Shown here one piece after another: positions 24,892-34,551 of a stretch of 64,000 nucleotides of DNA; within the stretch, counting starts at the first letter, position 1; each line of letters opens with the position of its first letter. The stretch comes from Stigmatella aurantiaca. GTDB lineage: Bacteria > Myxococcota > Myxococcia > Myxococcales > Myxococcaceae. Below the pieces are notes generated by a model. It made no database searches. It was not told where the DNA came from and saw nothing but the letters and a program-made list of their open reading frames with translations. The stretch spans positions 168,261-232,260 of the forward strand of contig NZ_FOAP01000013.1 of assembly GCF_900109545.1 (NCBI RefSeq). The letters are read 5' to 3'. Made by a program: the position numbers and the translations under genes.

Positions 24892-26499
24892 ATGAAACCA
24901 GAGCGCACGCGGACGCAAGTCTTGAAGAATCCCTCCCGTTCCACGCAAAAGGTCTCGGCGCGCGTGGTGGGCCGGAAGGCGCCAGCCCCGCGCAAGCCGG
25001 TGAAGTCCAAGGCTCCCTCGGCCGGGGAGCGCCGGTCGGCCGTGGTGGGGGCCTACTTCAAGTCGCTCTTCTCTCAGCCGTGGATGCAAGACCTGACCGC
25101 GGACCTGATGCGGCGCCAGCCGAAGTCCAACGCGCGCATGGAGGAGCTGCGCAAGCACTCGGTGACGAACGCGGGCTTCTGGCCCTTCTTCTCCATCTTC
25201 ATGCCGCTGTGCATCGAGCGCGCCGAGGGCGGGCGGCTGTATGACATTGACGGCAACGAGTACCTGGATTGCTTCCTGGGCTTTGGCGCGCAGAGCCTCC
25301 ATGGCCACAACCCGGAGCCTGTCGTCCAGGCGGTGAAGGGGCTCTTGGGCAAGAGCGTGGGCAACGCGTACGCCTCGTCGATCGAGCTGGAGTACGTGAA
25401 GCTGCTCAAGGAGTTCATGCCGCACCGCGAGCGGTTCGCCTTCCAGAACTCCGGCAGCGACGCCACCTCGGCGGCCATCCGCCTGGCGCGCGCGCACTCG
25501 GGGCGCCGGCTGGTGGTGCGGTTCGAGGGCAGCATCAACGGCCAGCATGACGTGGTGGCCTACAACTCGCACGCCGCCTTCTACGGCCACCCGCTGATGC
25601 CCTACCCCACGGCGAAGGGCCCCATGGTGCCGCTGCGCTGCTTCAACCGAGGGGCGCAGGTGCTGGGCAAGGAGGACCTGCTCATCCTGACGTTCAATGA
25701 TCCGGCGTCGCTGGACATCATCAAGAAGCGCAAGAACGAGATTGCCTGTGTGCTCACCGAGCCCATTCCCACGGCGTTCCCCTTCCCGGACAAGGCCATC
25801 CCGTTCGTGAGGGAGCTGGGCGAGGTGTGCCGCAAGTCCGGCGTGCTGCTCGTGCTCGACGAGGTCCACTCGGGCTTCCGGTATGGCCCCGGCGGCGTGA
25901 CGGGCACCGAGAACCTGCACGCGGACCTGGTCACCTACGGCAAGGTCATCACCGCGCTGGGGCTGCCGCTGAGCGCGATCGGCGGGCGCTCGGACATCCT
26001 GGAGCGGGCGGCCTCCAGCGGCCAGGCCATCCACGACTACGGGCAGAAGACGTTCCTGGCCACCACGCACATCAACAACCACCTGGCCCTGGCCGCCTCG
26101 CACGCCTCGCTGTCGCTGCTCAAGCAGAAGGGTGAGGGCTTCTACACGCGCACGCGCCAGAAGGCGCAGTTCCTGCGCGGCGCCATCTCCCAGGTGAAGG
26201 TGAATGACGAGGTGTCGCTGCAGCTGCCGGGCTGGGGCGAGTTCTTCGGCTACATGTCCTTCATGCGCAACGGCGCGCCGATGAACAGCACGCGCGACTT
26301 CATCAAGGCCACCTACCCCGCGGCCAACGTCGTGCTGGCGCTGCTGCTGCGCCGCAAGGGGCTGTACTACCACGGCGTGCCCTACTTCTACACGGGCGAT
26401 GGCCACACGATGGGGGACCTGGGCTTCGCGGTGGAGAAGATCCACGAGGCCGTGGGCGAGATGACGCAGAACGGCTTCTCCTTCGACATCTCCGAGTGA
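24892..26499 (+). CDS. Class III PLP-dependent aminotransferase, GSA-aminomutase-like
   Basis: The 535-residue protein has a basic, probably disordered N-terminal extension (about residues 1-50, rich in Lys/Arg/Ser). A class III aminotransferase core follows: NSGSDATSAAIRLARAHSG for cofactor phosphate contacts, LVLDEVHSGFRYG with the cofactor-ring Asp, and the Schiff-base Lys in VTYGKVI near residue 349. The closest familiar plan is glutamate-1-semialdehyde 2,1-aminomutase, but the extension and solitary context argue against a heme-pathway role. In myxobacteria such enzymes also occur with specialised metabolism. The substrate is unknown. The promoter region is AT-rich. Confidence 0.85.
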   Translation: MKPERTRTQVLKNPSRSTQKVSARVVGRKAPAPRKPVKSKAPSAGERRSAVVGAYFKSLFSQPWMQDLTADLMRRQPKSNARMEELRKHSVTNAGFWPFFSIFMPLCIERAEGGRLYDIDGNEYLDCFLGFGAQSLHGHNPEPVVQAVKGLLGKSVGNAYASSIELEYVKLLKEFMPHRERFAFQNSGSDATSAAIRLARAHSGRRLVVRFEGSINGQHDVVAYNSHAAFYGHPLMPYPTAKGPMVPLRCFNRGAQVLGKEDLLILTFNDPASLDIIKKRKNEIACVLTEPIPTAFPFPDKAIPFVRELGEVCRKSGVLLVLDEVHSGFRYGPGGVTGTENLHADLVTYGKVITALGLPLSAIGGRSDILERAASSGQAIHDYGQKTFLATTHINNHLALAASHASLSLLKQKGEGFYTRTRQKAQFLRGAISQVKVNDEVSLQLPGWGEFFGYMSFMRNGAPMNSTRDFIKATYPAANVVLALLLRRKGLYYHGVPYFYTGDGHTMGDLGFAVEKIHEAVGEMTQNGFSFDISE

Positions 26500-26500
26500 G

Positions 26501-27268
26501 TCAGTGCGGCCGCGGCCGCTCCTCCCTGGGGGAGGACACCGGCCGCGGGCCTCCCGGCACCCCGGGCTCCTGCCGCCGCGCGTATTCCCCCTGGTACTCG
26601 GGGGGCAGCAGGGCCGCCACGCGGCGCATGATGGCGTCGGCCAGGGCCTGACGGGAGTCCTGGGCGCCCTCCACCTCCTCGTGGAGATCCTCCACGCGGA
26701 ACGGGGCGCCGATGCGCACGGTGATGCGGGCGCGGTGCAGCCGCTCGCCCCCCATGTTCCGCTCGTCGATGGGCATCATCCGCTCGGTGCCCGTGAGGGC
26801 CACGGGCACCACGGGGACCCTGGCCCTGCGGGCGATGAGGCTCACGCCCCGCTTGGCCCGGAGCAGGGCGCCCGTCCGGCTGCGCCCGCCCTCCGGGAAG
26901 ACGAGCACGGAGCGGCCTTGCTGGAGCGCGATGACCGCGCAGCGCAGCGCCTCCACGTCCGGGGCGCCGGGACGGATGAAGATGGTGTCCACGGCCTCGG
27001 CGGCCAGGCGCGTCATGGGCGTGCTCCGCAGCTTCACCCCCGCCACGAACCACACCCGCAGGGGCTGGAGGGCCCGCTCCAGCGTGAGCCCGTCCGCGTT
27101 GGACAGGTGGTTGCACACGTAGAGGGCGGGGCCCAGGGGCAGGTGCTCACGCCCCGTCACCTGCATGTCGGCGTAGCGGGCCCAGACCGCGTCAATCACC
27201 CGCCGCACCGCGGCACGGCGAGGGCGCTCCGGCAGCCAGTTCAGGACGGCGAAGAGGGTGTTCATCAT
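26501..27268 (-). CDS. PlsC-type lysophospholipid acyltransferase
   Basis: The 255-residue protein has the acyltransferase motifs NHLSNADG (H-x4-D catalytic block I) and FPEGGRS (block III), separated by a membrane-associated hydrophobic stretch, plus VVPVALTGTERM (block IV). It should transfer an acyl group onto a lysophosphatidic acid-like acceptor at the inner membrane. The C-terminal 30 residues are Pro/Arg-rich and probably disordered. It is convergent with the aminotransferase, with one base between stop codons. A second Met immediately follows the first, so the start may be 27265. Confidence 0.88.
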   Translation of the reverse strand: MMNTLFAVLNWLPERPRRAAVRRVIDAVWARYADMQVTGREHLPLGPALYVCNHLSNADGLTLERALQPLRVWFVAGVKLRSTPMTRLAAEAVDTIFIRPGAPDVEALRCAVIALQQGRSVLVFPEGGRSRTGALLRAKRGVSLIARRARVPVVPVALTGTERMMPIDERNMGGERLHRARITVRIGAPFRVEDLHEEVEGAQDSRQALADAIMRRVAALLPPEYQGEYARRQEPGVPGGPRPVSSPREERPRPH

Positions 27269-27417
27269 CGCGAGGGCTCCTGCATCAAACGTAGGGAGCC
27301 CCAGCCCGCGCGGGAACCGGCCTGTCCGGGAGGGGGGCTGACCGGAACCCTTTCCCCTGGAAGCGCCGGTGCCCCCGCATGCCTGGCTGCCGGGGCGCCG
27401 TCCTGGGCCGCGGGGCG

Positions 27418-27822
27418 TCAGGGAATGACGGCGATGGCCTCGATTTCGACGAGCAGCTCGGGCAGGGCGAGCGCCTCGACGCCGAGATAGGTGTTGGGGG
27501 CCGGCTCCGCGCCTTCGTAGAAGGCTTTGATTTCACCGAGCACGATGCCCAGCTTGTCCGGCGTGTGTTTCACCACGTAGGTGCGCAGGCGCACGAGGTC
27601 CGTGGGCCGCGCGCCCACGGCGGTGAGCACCCCCTTGAGGTTCTCCAGCACCTGGCGGGTCTGCCGGGCCAGGTCGCCCTCGCCCACGAGGTCGCCCTTC
27701 GCGTTCCAGGCCACCTGCCCTGCCAGGTGCAGCGTCCGGCCTCCGTGCTGGAGCGCCGCGTGGGAGAAGCCATACAGAACGCTGTTGTAGAGGTTCGGCG
27801 GGTTCACGAGTTCACGGGGCAT
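27418..27822 (-). CDS. RidA/YjgF-family protein lacking the usual Arg
   Basis: The 134-residue product is a full-length member of the RidA (YER057c/UK114) family: TLHLAGQVAWN, the helix QTRQVLENLKGVLTAVG, DLVRLRTYVV and the C-terminal LLVEIEAIAVIP. Canonical RidA has PARS or PART before the last strand, where the Arg contacts the imine substrate; here the matching segment reads PAPNTYLGVEAL, so that Arg is absent. It is thus likely not a standard 2-iminobutanoate deaminase and may bind another small molecule. It is followed on the same strand, 30 bp upstream, by the pseudouridine synthase gene. Confidence 0.88.
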   Translation of the reverse strand: MPRELVNPPNLYNSVLYGFSHAALQHGGRTLHLAGQVAWNAKGDLVGEGDLARQTRQVLENLKGVLTAVGARPTDLVRLRTYVVKHTPDKLGIVLGEIKAFYEGAEPAPNTYLGVEALALPELLVEIEAIAVIP

Positions 27823-27852
27823 CGGCGGAGGCTCCTATCGGCTGTGGGGAAG

Positions 27853-29571
27853 TCAGAAGGGCGCGGGCCGCTCGAAGGAGACGCGCTGTCCCGTGGCGGG
27901 ATGCCGGAACGCGAGCGCTTCGGCGTGCAGCAGCAGGCGGACCTCCTCGCGTCCGTAGAGGCGGTCCCCCACGATGGGGGCCCCCAGGCCGAGCGGATGG
28001 GCCGCGTGCACGCGCAGCTGGTGCGTCCTGCCGGTGTGGGGGGTGAGGGCTACCCGGGTGCGGGCGCCCCGCCGTTCGAGCACCCGCCAGTGCGTGAGCG
28101 CGGGCTTGCCGTGCACGGGGTCATGGATCTGCCGGGGCCGGTCGTGCAGGTCCACGCGCAGGGGCAGGGCAATGGTGCCCTCCTGCCCGCGCACCGGGCC
28201 GTCGAGCCAGGCCACGTAGCGCTTGTCCACCTCCCGGTGAAGGAACTGCCGTTGCAGCGCGGCGTGGGTGCGCGAATCCAGGGCGGCCACGAGCAGCCCC
28301 GAGGTGTCCAGGTCCAGCCGGTGCACGAGCAGCGGCCCCGCCGCGTGGGGGTACCGCGCCCGGAGCCGGGTGAGCACCGAGTCCCGCAGCGCCTCGCCTT
28401 TTCCCGGCACGGACAGCAGGCCCCAGGGCTTGTCGAGCACCACGAGCCACGCATCCTCGAAGACGATGGCGAGTTCTCCGGCCGGCCCCGGGGCCACCGG
28501 GGGCGAGAAGGCGCGCGGGGCGGAGACGGTGAGGCCCTCCAGCAGGAAGGGGAGCAGCGGGCCACACTTCTCGCGGCAGGCCCCATAGAAGGCGCCGGAG
28601 ACGCGGCCCCCCGTGGCCGGTGGCGCGCCCCACCAGAACTCGGCGAGCGCCAGCGGGCGCAGCCCCTGGGCGAAGGCGAAGGCGAGGAGCTTGGGCGCGG
28701 CGCAGTCGGCGGCCCCCGAGGGCGGCTCGCCGGGGGCGAACACGTCCCGCAGGGGGCGGTGCGTGCCCCGCGCGTTGCGCAGGGCGTAGGTGCCGTGAAT
28801 CCGCTTCATGAGCGCCCGGCAGACAATGCGCCGCAAGCGCTCCAGCGCCCCGAGCCGCCGCTCCAGCCGGGCCAGGGCCGGCGCCTCCGTGCGCTGCTCC
28901 TGTTCCTGGGCCGCCTCCTGCTTGCGGCGCTCCGCCTTGTCACCGCGGCTCTCTTGGTCGAGCGCATGGAGTGCCTGGCGCCGCTCCTCCTCGCTCAGGG
29001 CGGAGGCGGCCGTCAGCGCCTGGCGCCGCGCGTGGCGCTGGTGGCGCCGGGCCTCGTGCCGGGCCTTCAGCTCCGCCCGCTCCCGCGCGTGGCGGTGCTG
29101 CCGGGCCTCCTGCGCCGCCTGGAGCTGGGCGCGCTCCGGGGCGGTGCGCAGCGCCTCGGCGCGGGAGTGCAGGGCCTTCACGGTGGCCTCTCCGGCGGGC
29201 TCCAGGGCCTCCCGTGCCTGCCGGTCGAAGAGCGGGGGGACGAAGCCCTCGTGCTCCCACCGTCCCGCCAGCATGCCGGAGAAGGCGCGGAGAAAGCCGA
29301 TGCGGCCCTCGGGCGTCTGGACGGCCAGCACGCCGAACATCTTGCCCCCCTCGGGGGCCTCCAGCAGCGCGGTGGGGACGCCGGGTGCCACCGTCCCTGT
29401 CCGCAGCTCCGCTTGGAGCACCCTCGCGGCCCGCTCGGCCAGCGCGTGAGGGCCCCGGGCATCGAAGGGGCTGGGGAAGGCGGGCGGCAGCTCCTCCGGG
29501 GAAGGAGGGGGCTCCAAGGGCGTGACCCACGGTCTCACACCCCTTCGGTAGCACGAAACCGGGCCTCGCAT
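27853..29571 (-). CDS. RluA-family pseudouridine synthase with long N-terminal extension
   Basis: The C-terminal 220 residues are an RluA-type catalytic domain: FEDAWLVVLDKPWGLLSVPG, the active-site motif HRLDLDTSGLL (catalytic Asp), a middle DKRYVAWLDG strand and the ending PHTGRTHQLRVH motif. The N-terminal half (about 350 residues) contains a long Glu/Arg/Ala coiled-coil segment around 150-260, followed by a CREKCGP Cys pair. This matches the large, extended RluA homologues rather than the 320-residue RluD type. It isomerises uridine in a structured RNA, target unknown. ACGAGG before the ATG at 29571 supports that start; a GTG at 29538 is also possible. Confidence 0.87.
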   Translation of the reverse strand: MRGPVSCYRRGVRPWVTPLEPPPSPEELPPAFPSPFDARGPHALAERAARVLQAELRTGTVAPGVPTALLEAPEGGKMFGVLAVQTPEGRIGFLRAFSGMLAGRWEHEGFVPPLFDRQAREALEPAGEATVKALHSRAEALRTAPERAQLQAAQEARQHRHARERAELKARHEARRHQRHARRQALTAASALSEEERRQALHALDQESRGDKAERRKQEAAQEQEQRTEAPALARLERRLGALERLRRIVCRALMKRIHGTYALRNARGTHRPLRDVFAPGEPPSGAADCAAPKLLAFAFAQGLRPLALAEFWWGAPPATGGRVSGAFYGACREKCGPLLPFLLEGLTVSAPRAFSPPVAPGPAGELAIVFEDAWLVVLDKPWGLLSVPGKGEALRDSVLTRLRARYPHAAGPLLVHRLDLDTSGLLVAALDSRTHAALQRQFLHREVDKRYVAWLDGPVRGQEGTIALPLRVDLHDRPRQIHDPVHGKPALTHWRVLERRGARTRVALTPHTGRTHQLRVHAAHPLGLGAPIVGDRLYGREEVRLLLHAEALAFRHPATGQRVSFERPAPF

Positions 29572-29585
29572 AGAATGCCTCGTGC

Positions 29586-30053
29586 ATGGCGTTGCCCCTG
29601 GTCCATATCTATTGTGACGGTGCCTGTTCGCCCAACCCGGGCATTGGCGGGTGGGGCTCCATCCTCGTCTCCCCGGCGCATGGGCACGCGCGCCGGGAGC
29701 TGAGCGGGGCCGAGCCGGAGACGACCAACAACCGCATGGAGCTGACCGCGGCGCTGATGGCCCTGCGCGCGCTGAAGGCCCCCTGCCAGGTGCAGCTCTT
29801 CACGGATTCGCAGTATGTGCGCAATGCCTTCCAGGAGAAGTGGCTGGACAGGTGGCAGCGCACCGGGTGGAAGACCGCGGCCAAGCAGCCGGTGCAGAAC
29901 GCGGATCTCTGGCAGGCCCTGCTAACGCAGACCCAGGTCCACCAGGTGACGTGGAACTGGGTCCGGGGCCACTCCGGGCACGTGGAGAACGAGCGGGCGG
30001 ACGCCATGGCGGTGGCCGCGCGGCTGGCGCTGGCGGCCAAGCTCGGGCGCTGA
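29586..30053 (+). CDS. rnhA: Ribonuclease HI
   Basis: The 155-residue protein has the four acidic catalytic residues of RNase HI: Asp in [11 protein letters not shown], Glu in NNRMELTAA, Asp in FTDSQYV and Asp in ENERADAMA, together with the substrate-loop His in VRGHSGH. The basic handle [12 protein letters not shown] is present. It cleaves the RNA strand of RNA-DNA hybrids. It starts 14 bp from the divergent pseudouridine synthase start, so their promoters must overlap one or the other coding region. Confidence 0.95.
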   Translation: MALPLVHIYCDGACSPNPGIGGWGSILVSPAHGHARRELSGAEPETTNNRMELTAALMALRALKAPCQVQLFTDSQYVRNAFQEKWLDRWQRTGWKTAAKQPVQNADLWQALLTQTQVHQVTWNWVRGHSGHVENERADAMAVAARLALAAKLGR

Positions 30054-30108
30054 CACTGCCCGCGAGGCACGGGGACCGTCCGCAACGAATGGTGGTACCT
30101 TGTCCCCC

Positions 30109-31518
<1,410 letters not shown>

Positions 31519-31521
31519 GCA

Positions 31522-32928
31522 TCACCGCAGGCCCATGACGCGGCGGTGGCCCCGGGGGGCCTGCTCCCGCAGGGGCTCGGCGAGGAAGTCCGTCTCCAGC
31601 CCCTGCAGCGCCGCCTCGGTGACGATGAGCGCATGGCCGGGCGTGGCCACCGCCCAGCCCGACAGGCACAGCAGGCCGCCCGTGCCCGAGGGCATGCCAC
31701 AGGCCTTCTCCCGCCACCGCCGCGCGGCATCCACGTGCACGGTGACGTTCAGCGTGACGTGGGGCGGGCTCGTCATCGCCTCGGCGATGCGCACCAGGGC
31801 CAGCGCCGAGGCCAGCAGCCGGGCGCGGGCCTCACGCTCCTCGCGCGCCCCTGCCGGCAGCACCGCCACCGCGAGCATGCAGCCGGCGCCTTCCACGCGC
31901 ACGGTGAGCCCCGCCTCGCGCGCCATGGCGCTCGCGCTCTCCAGCAGGCCGTCCATCCGCTCCAGCGCGGCGCCGTCCGGCTCGCCCTCCACGCACGCCT
32001 CGGCGTACAGCGCCAGGGTGCGCTCGGGGGCGAGCGTGCCCGGGCCGCCGTGGACCGCGCGCCGCAGCGCCTCCAGCATCGCCGCCACGGTGGGGTAGCG
32101 CTCCTCGCGGCGCTTCTGCAGGCAGCGGTGGACCACCGCGTCCAGGGCCGCGGGCACCGGCGCGCGCTCGCTGGGCCGCGGTGGGGGCGCGTGCAGGTGC
32201 TGCTCCTCCACCTCGTGCGGCGTGGCGCCCAGGAAGGGCGGCGTGCCCGTCACCAGGTGGAACAGCAAGAGGCCCAGGGCATACAGGTCCGTGCGCGCGT
32301 CGGGAGGCTCGCCGCGGATCTGCTCGGGGGCCATGAACAGCGGGGTGCCGAGCACCGCGCCGGTCTGCGTGAGGGAGGAGGTGCCCGGCGTGCGCGGCGA
32401 CAAGTCCTTGGCCACCCCGAAGTCCACCAGCTTCACGCGCACGGCCTCGGCGCCCCCGCGCAGGCACACCACGTTGTGCGCCTTCAGGTCCCGGTGCACC
32501 ACCCCCGCCGCGTGCGCCGCCTCGAGCGCGGCGCCCACCTGCTCCAGGATTTCCAGCGCCTCGCGCGGGGAGAGGGGCCCGCGCGCGGCCAGCTCGGCGG
32601 CCAGGTCCCTTCCGGGCAGCCACTCCATGGCGATGAAGGGCCTGCCGTCGGGCAGCTCCCCGTGGCCCAGCACCTCGACGATGTGCGGGTGGTGCAGCCG
32701 CTGGAGCGTGGTGGCCTCCTGGCGGAAGCGGCGCAGCGCGGTGTGGGCCGCGGTGAAGCGCGAGTGCATGATCTTCAGGGCCGCGGCGGCCCCTGTCTGC
32801 GTGTCCCGCGCGCGGTAGAGCCGGGAGACCGGGCCCTGGTAGTGGACGTGCTCCACCACCCAGCGGCCCACCAGGGCCCCGGGGGACAGCTCCTCGCCGT
32901 AGAGCGCCTCCTCGCCGCCGGGGCTCAT
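31522..32928 (-). CDS. Ser/Thr protein kinase with a degenerate Gly-rich loop
   Basis: Residues about 20-280 form a Hanks-type kinase: the ATP-binding Lys in AALKIM, catalytic loop VVHRDLKAHN, LVDFGVAKDL and the APE region in GTPLFMAPEQI. The Gly-rich loop is weak (HYQGPVSRLYRA). The C-terminal 170 residues have a region (TLNVTVHVDAA through HALIVTEAA) that looks like a degenerate nucleotide-cyclase-type fold without clear catalytic residues; this is a tentative reading. The ATG overlaps the stop of the upstream lipoprotein gene (ATGA), so the two are coupled. It ends 3 bp from the convergent FHA activator gene. Confidence 0.88.
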   Translation of the reverse strand: MSPGGEEALYGEELSPGALVGRWVVEHVHYQGPVSRLYRARDTQTGAAAALKIMHSRFTAAHTALRRFRQEATTLQRLHHPHIVEVLGHGELPDGRPFIAMEWLPGRDLAAELAARGPLSPREALEILEQVGAALEAAHAAGVVHRDLKAHNVVCLRGGAEAVRVKLVDFGVAKDLSPRTPGTSSLTQTGAVLGTPLFMAPEQIRGEPPDARTDLYALGLLLFHLVTGTPPFLGATPHEVEEQHLHAPPPRPSERAPVPAALDAVVHRCLQKRREERYPTVAAMLEALRRAVHGGPGTLAPERTLALYAEACVEGEPDGAALERMDGLLESASAMAREAGLTVRVEGAGCMLAVAVLPAGAREEREARARLLASALALVRIAEAMTSPPHVTLNVTVHVDAARRWREKACGMPSGTGGLLCLSGWAVATPGHALIVTEAALQGLETDFLAEPLREQAPRGHRRVMGLR

Positions 32929-34388
32929 GGGCGCTTGGGCATCGGCCGGGACCGGGTGCACAGATCGGGCTGGCTGTACTCATCCAGCACGTCACACGCC
33001 GAGTGGAGGTAGGTGGTGACGGGGTAGTTCCACAGCGTGGTGGAGTGGTGGTCCCGGCACTTCTCGTAGTCCCCATCCCCCGTCACCTGGGAGCCGTCGT
33101 CGGTGGCGCACATGGAGGAGGGGTAGGTGCGGTTGGCCGGGTTCACGCACGCGCCCGTCACCTGGGCGGCGCAGTTGGAGCCCGTGGACGGCAGCGCGCA
33201 CACGCGGTGGGTGGCGTTGGCCACCCCGGCGCTCCAGCCCGAGTCATAGCAGGAGTACATCCGCCGGTAGACCGAGCCCTTCACCGTCTCGGGCAGGATG
33301 ACCTTGCCCTCGCGCACGAAGACCTCGGCCGCCAGCGCGTCCGGGTCGAAGAGGGTGCCGTAGAAGGCCCCTTCGCGGATGCGGAAGACCGAGCTCTCGG
33401 GGAGCCGGTACTGGACGGAGGGCGAGGCGGGCTGCACCGTGGCCGTGCCCAGCTGCCCGGGGGTGTAGGGCGCCGTCATCACGCTGAAGTGACCCCCGGC
33501 CGGACAGGTGAACGCCACCGAGGGCGCCACGGTGCCACAGCTGCCCTCGCTCTCGCCCAGCCACGGGAGCATGCTTCCGTGGTCGCAGCCGTGGATGCCC
33601 TCGCACACCCGGAGCACCCTCCGGGAGCCACTGCTGGCGCCCACCGGGGTGCCCAGGCAGGTGTCGGGATCCTTCCCGCCCGCGCCCAGCACCACCCGCG
33701 TGCCCGGCTGGCAGGCGCCGATGGCATCCCCGCTCCAGCCACAATCCCGCGCGGCGCCCACCGGGGTGCCGGTGCAACCCTCGAAGCTCGCCAGCCGCTG
33801 GGAGGAGAGCGGCACGTACTCGGACGGGGGCGTCACCGGCTCCAGCCCGAAGACGCTGGGGATGGTGGGGTGCTCGCCGCGCAGCGACAGCTCCACGCGC
33901 AGGCCGAAGGCGTTGTTGCGGGCCAGCAGGCACGAGGACACCTGCTGCAAGCAGGCCTGGGTGGGCGCCTGGGTCTTCCACGCGGGGCAGATGCCCAGCT
34001 TGCCCTGCCAGGTCTGGGTTCCTCCCGTGAACGGGTCCACCCACGTCAGGTTCTGGCCGTTGGCCAGGGCGCAGCTCACCAGGTAGCCCATGAACTGGCG
34101 CGCGGCCGGATCCTGAAGCTGGTTGAGGATGGTGGGGTGGCCCGGGGGCGAGAACAGGGCCGCGAGCGCGTTGGTGCCCAGCAGCTGGTTGGCGACCTTG
34201 TTGGTGGACAGGGCGTTGAAGACGAGCGCCTGGGTGGACAGGGAGTTGGGGATCCGGATGGACGCCTCTTCGGTCCCCCACGCGTCCGCCTCCTCCAGGA
34301 CGGCGGGTCCACAGCCGCCCAGTCCCGCCAGAAGGCAGAGCCAGAGTCCGTGAACCGCGGGACGCCAAGAGCGGCAAACATCCCTCAT
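32925..34388 (-). CDS. Large Cys-containing lipoprotein coupled to a kinase gene
   Basis: The 487-residue product has a signal peptide ending LAGLGGCG (lipobox). The mature protein has about 20 cysteines and many Trp/Pro/Gly residues, suggesting a disulfide-stabilised surface protein, but no domain is recognised. Two similar segments, GCTGTPVGAARDCG and TCLGTPVGASSGS, hint at an internal repeat. Its stop codon overlaps the start of the kinase gene, so an envelope protein and a cytosolic kinase are made together; a sensing role is a speculation. Confidence 0.75.
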   Translation of the reverse strand: MRDVCRSWRPAVHGLWLCLLAGLGGCGPAVLEEADAWGTEEASIRIPNSLSTQALVFNALSTNKVANQLLGTNALAALFSPPGHPTILNQLQDPAARQFMGYLVSCALANGQNLTWVDPFTGGTQTWQGKLGICPAWKTQAPTQACLQQVSSCLLARNNAFGLRVELSLRGEHPTIPSVFGLEPVTPPSEYVPLSSQRLASFEGCTGTPVGAARDCGWSGDAIGACQPGTRVVLGAGGKDPDTCLGTPVGASSGSRRVLRVCEGIHGCDHGSMLPWLGESEGSCGTVAPSVAFTCPAGGHFSVMTAPYTPGQLGTATVQPASPSVQYRLPESSVFRIREGAFYGTLFDPDALAAEVFVREGKVILPETVKGSVYRRMYSCYDSGWSAGVANATHRVCALPSTGSNCAAQVTGACVNPANRTYPSSMCATDDGSQVTGDGDYEKCRDHHSTTLWNYPVTTYLHSACDVLDEYSQPDLCTRSRPMPKRP

Positions 34389-34495
34389 GGGGCTTCCTCC
34401 GAAAAAACAGCCAGCGTTGGGAATCTAGCAAAGCATGGAGCGGGCCAACCCTGGGTGACCCGGGGGGCCATGTCCTCCCTGGGCCGGAGGCAGGG

Positions 34496-34551
34496 GGTGT
34501 AACCAGCCTTGTTACAGCGCCGCCGGGGGTTGTAACGGGAGAGGTTACACC
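34496..34551. repeat. Nested inverted repeats with four GTAAC/GTTAC boxes
   Basis: Outer arms GGTGTAACC (34496-34504) and GGTTACACC (34543-34551) are exact inverted copies; inside them GTTACA (34511-34516) and TGTAAC (34531-34536) form a second pair around a GC-rich loop. The element sits between the end of the large kinase gene, whose stop codon lies in the right outer arm, and the promoter side of the lipoprotein gene. It may be an operator array or a terminator without a T-tract. Confidence 0.45.
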
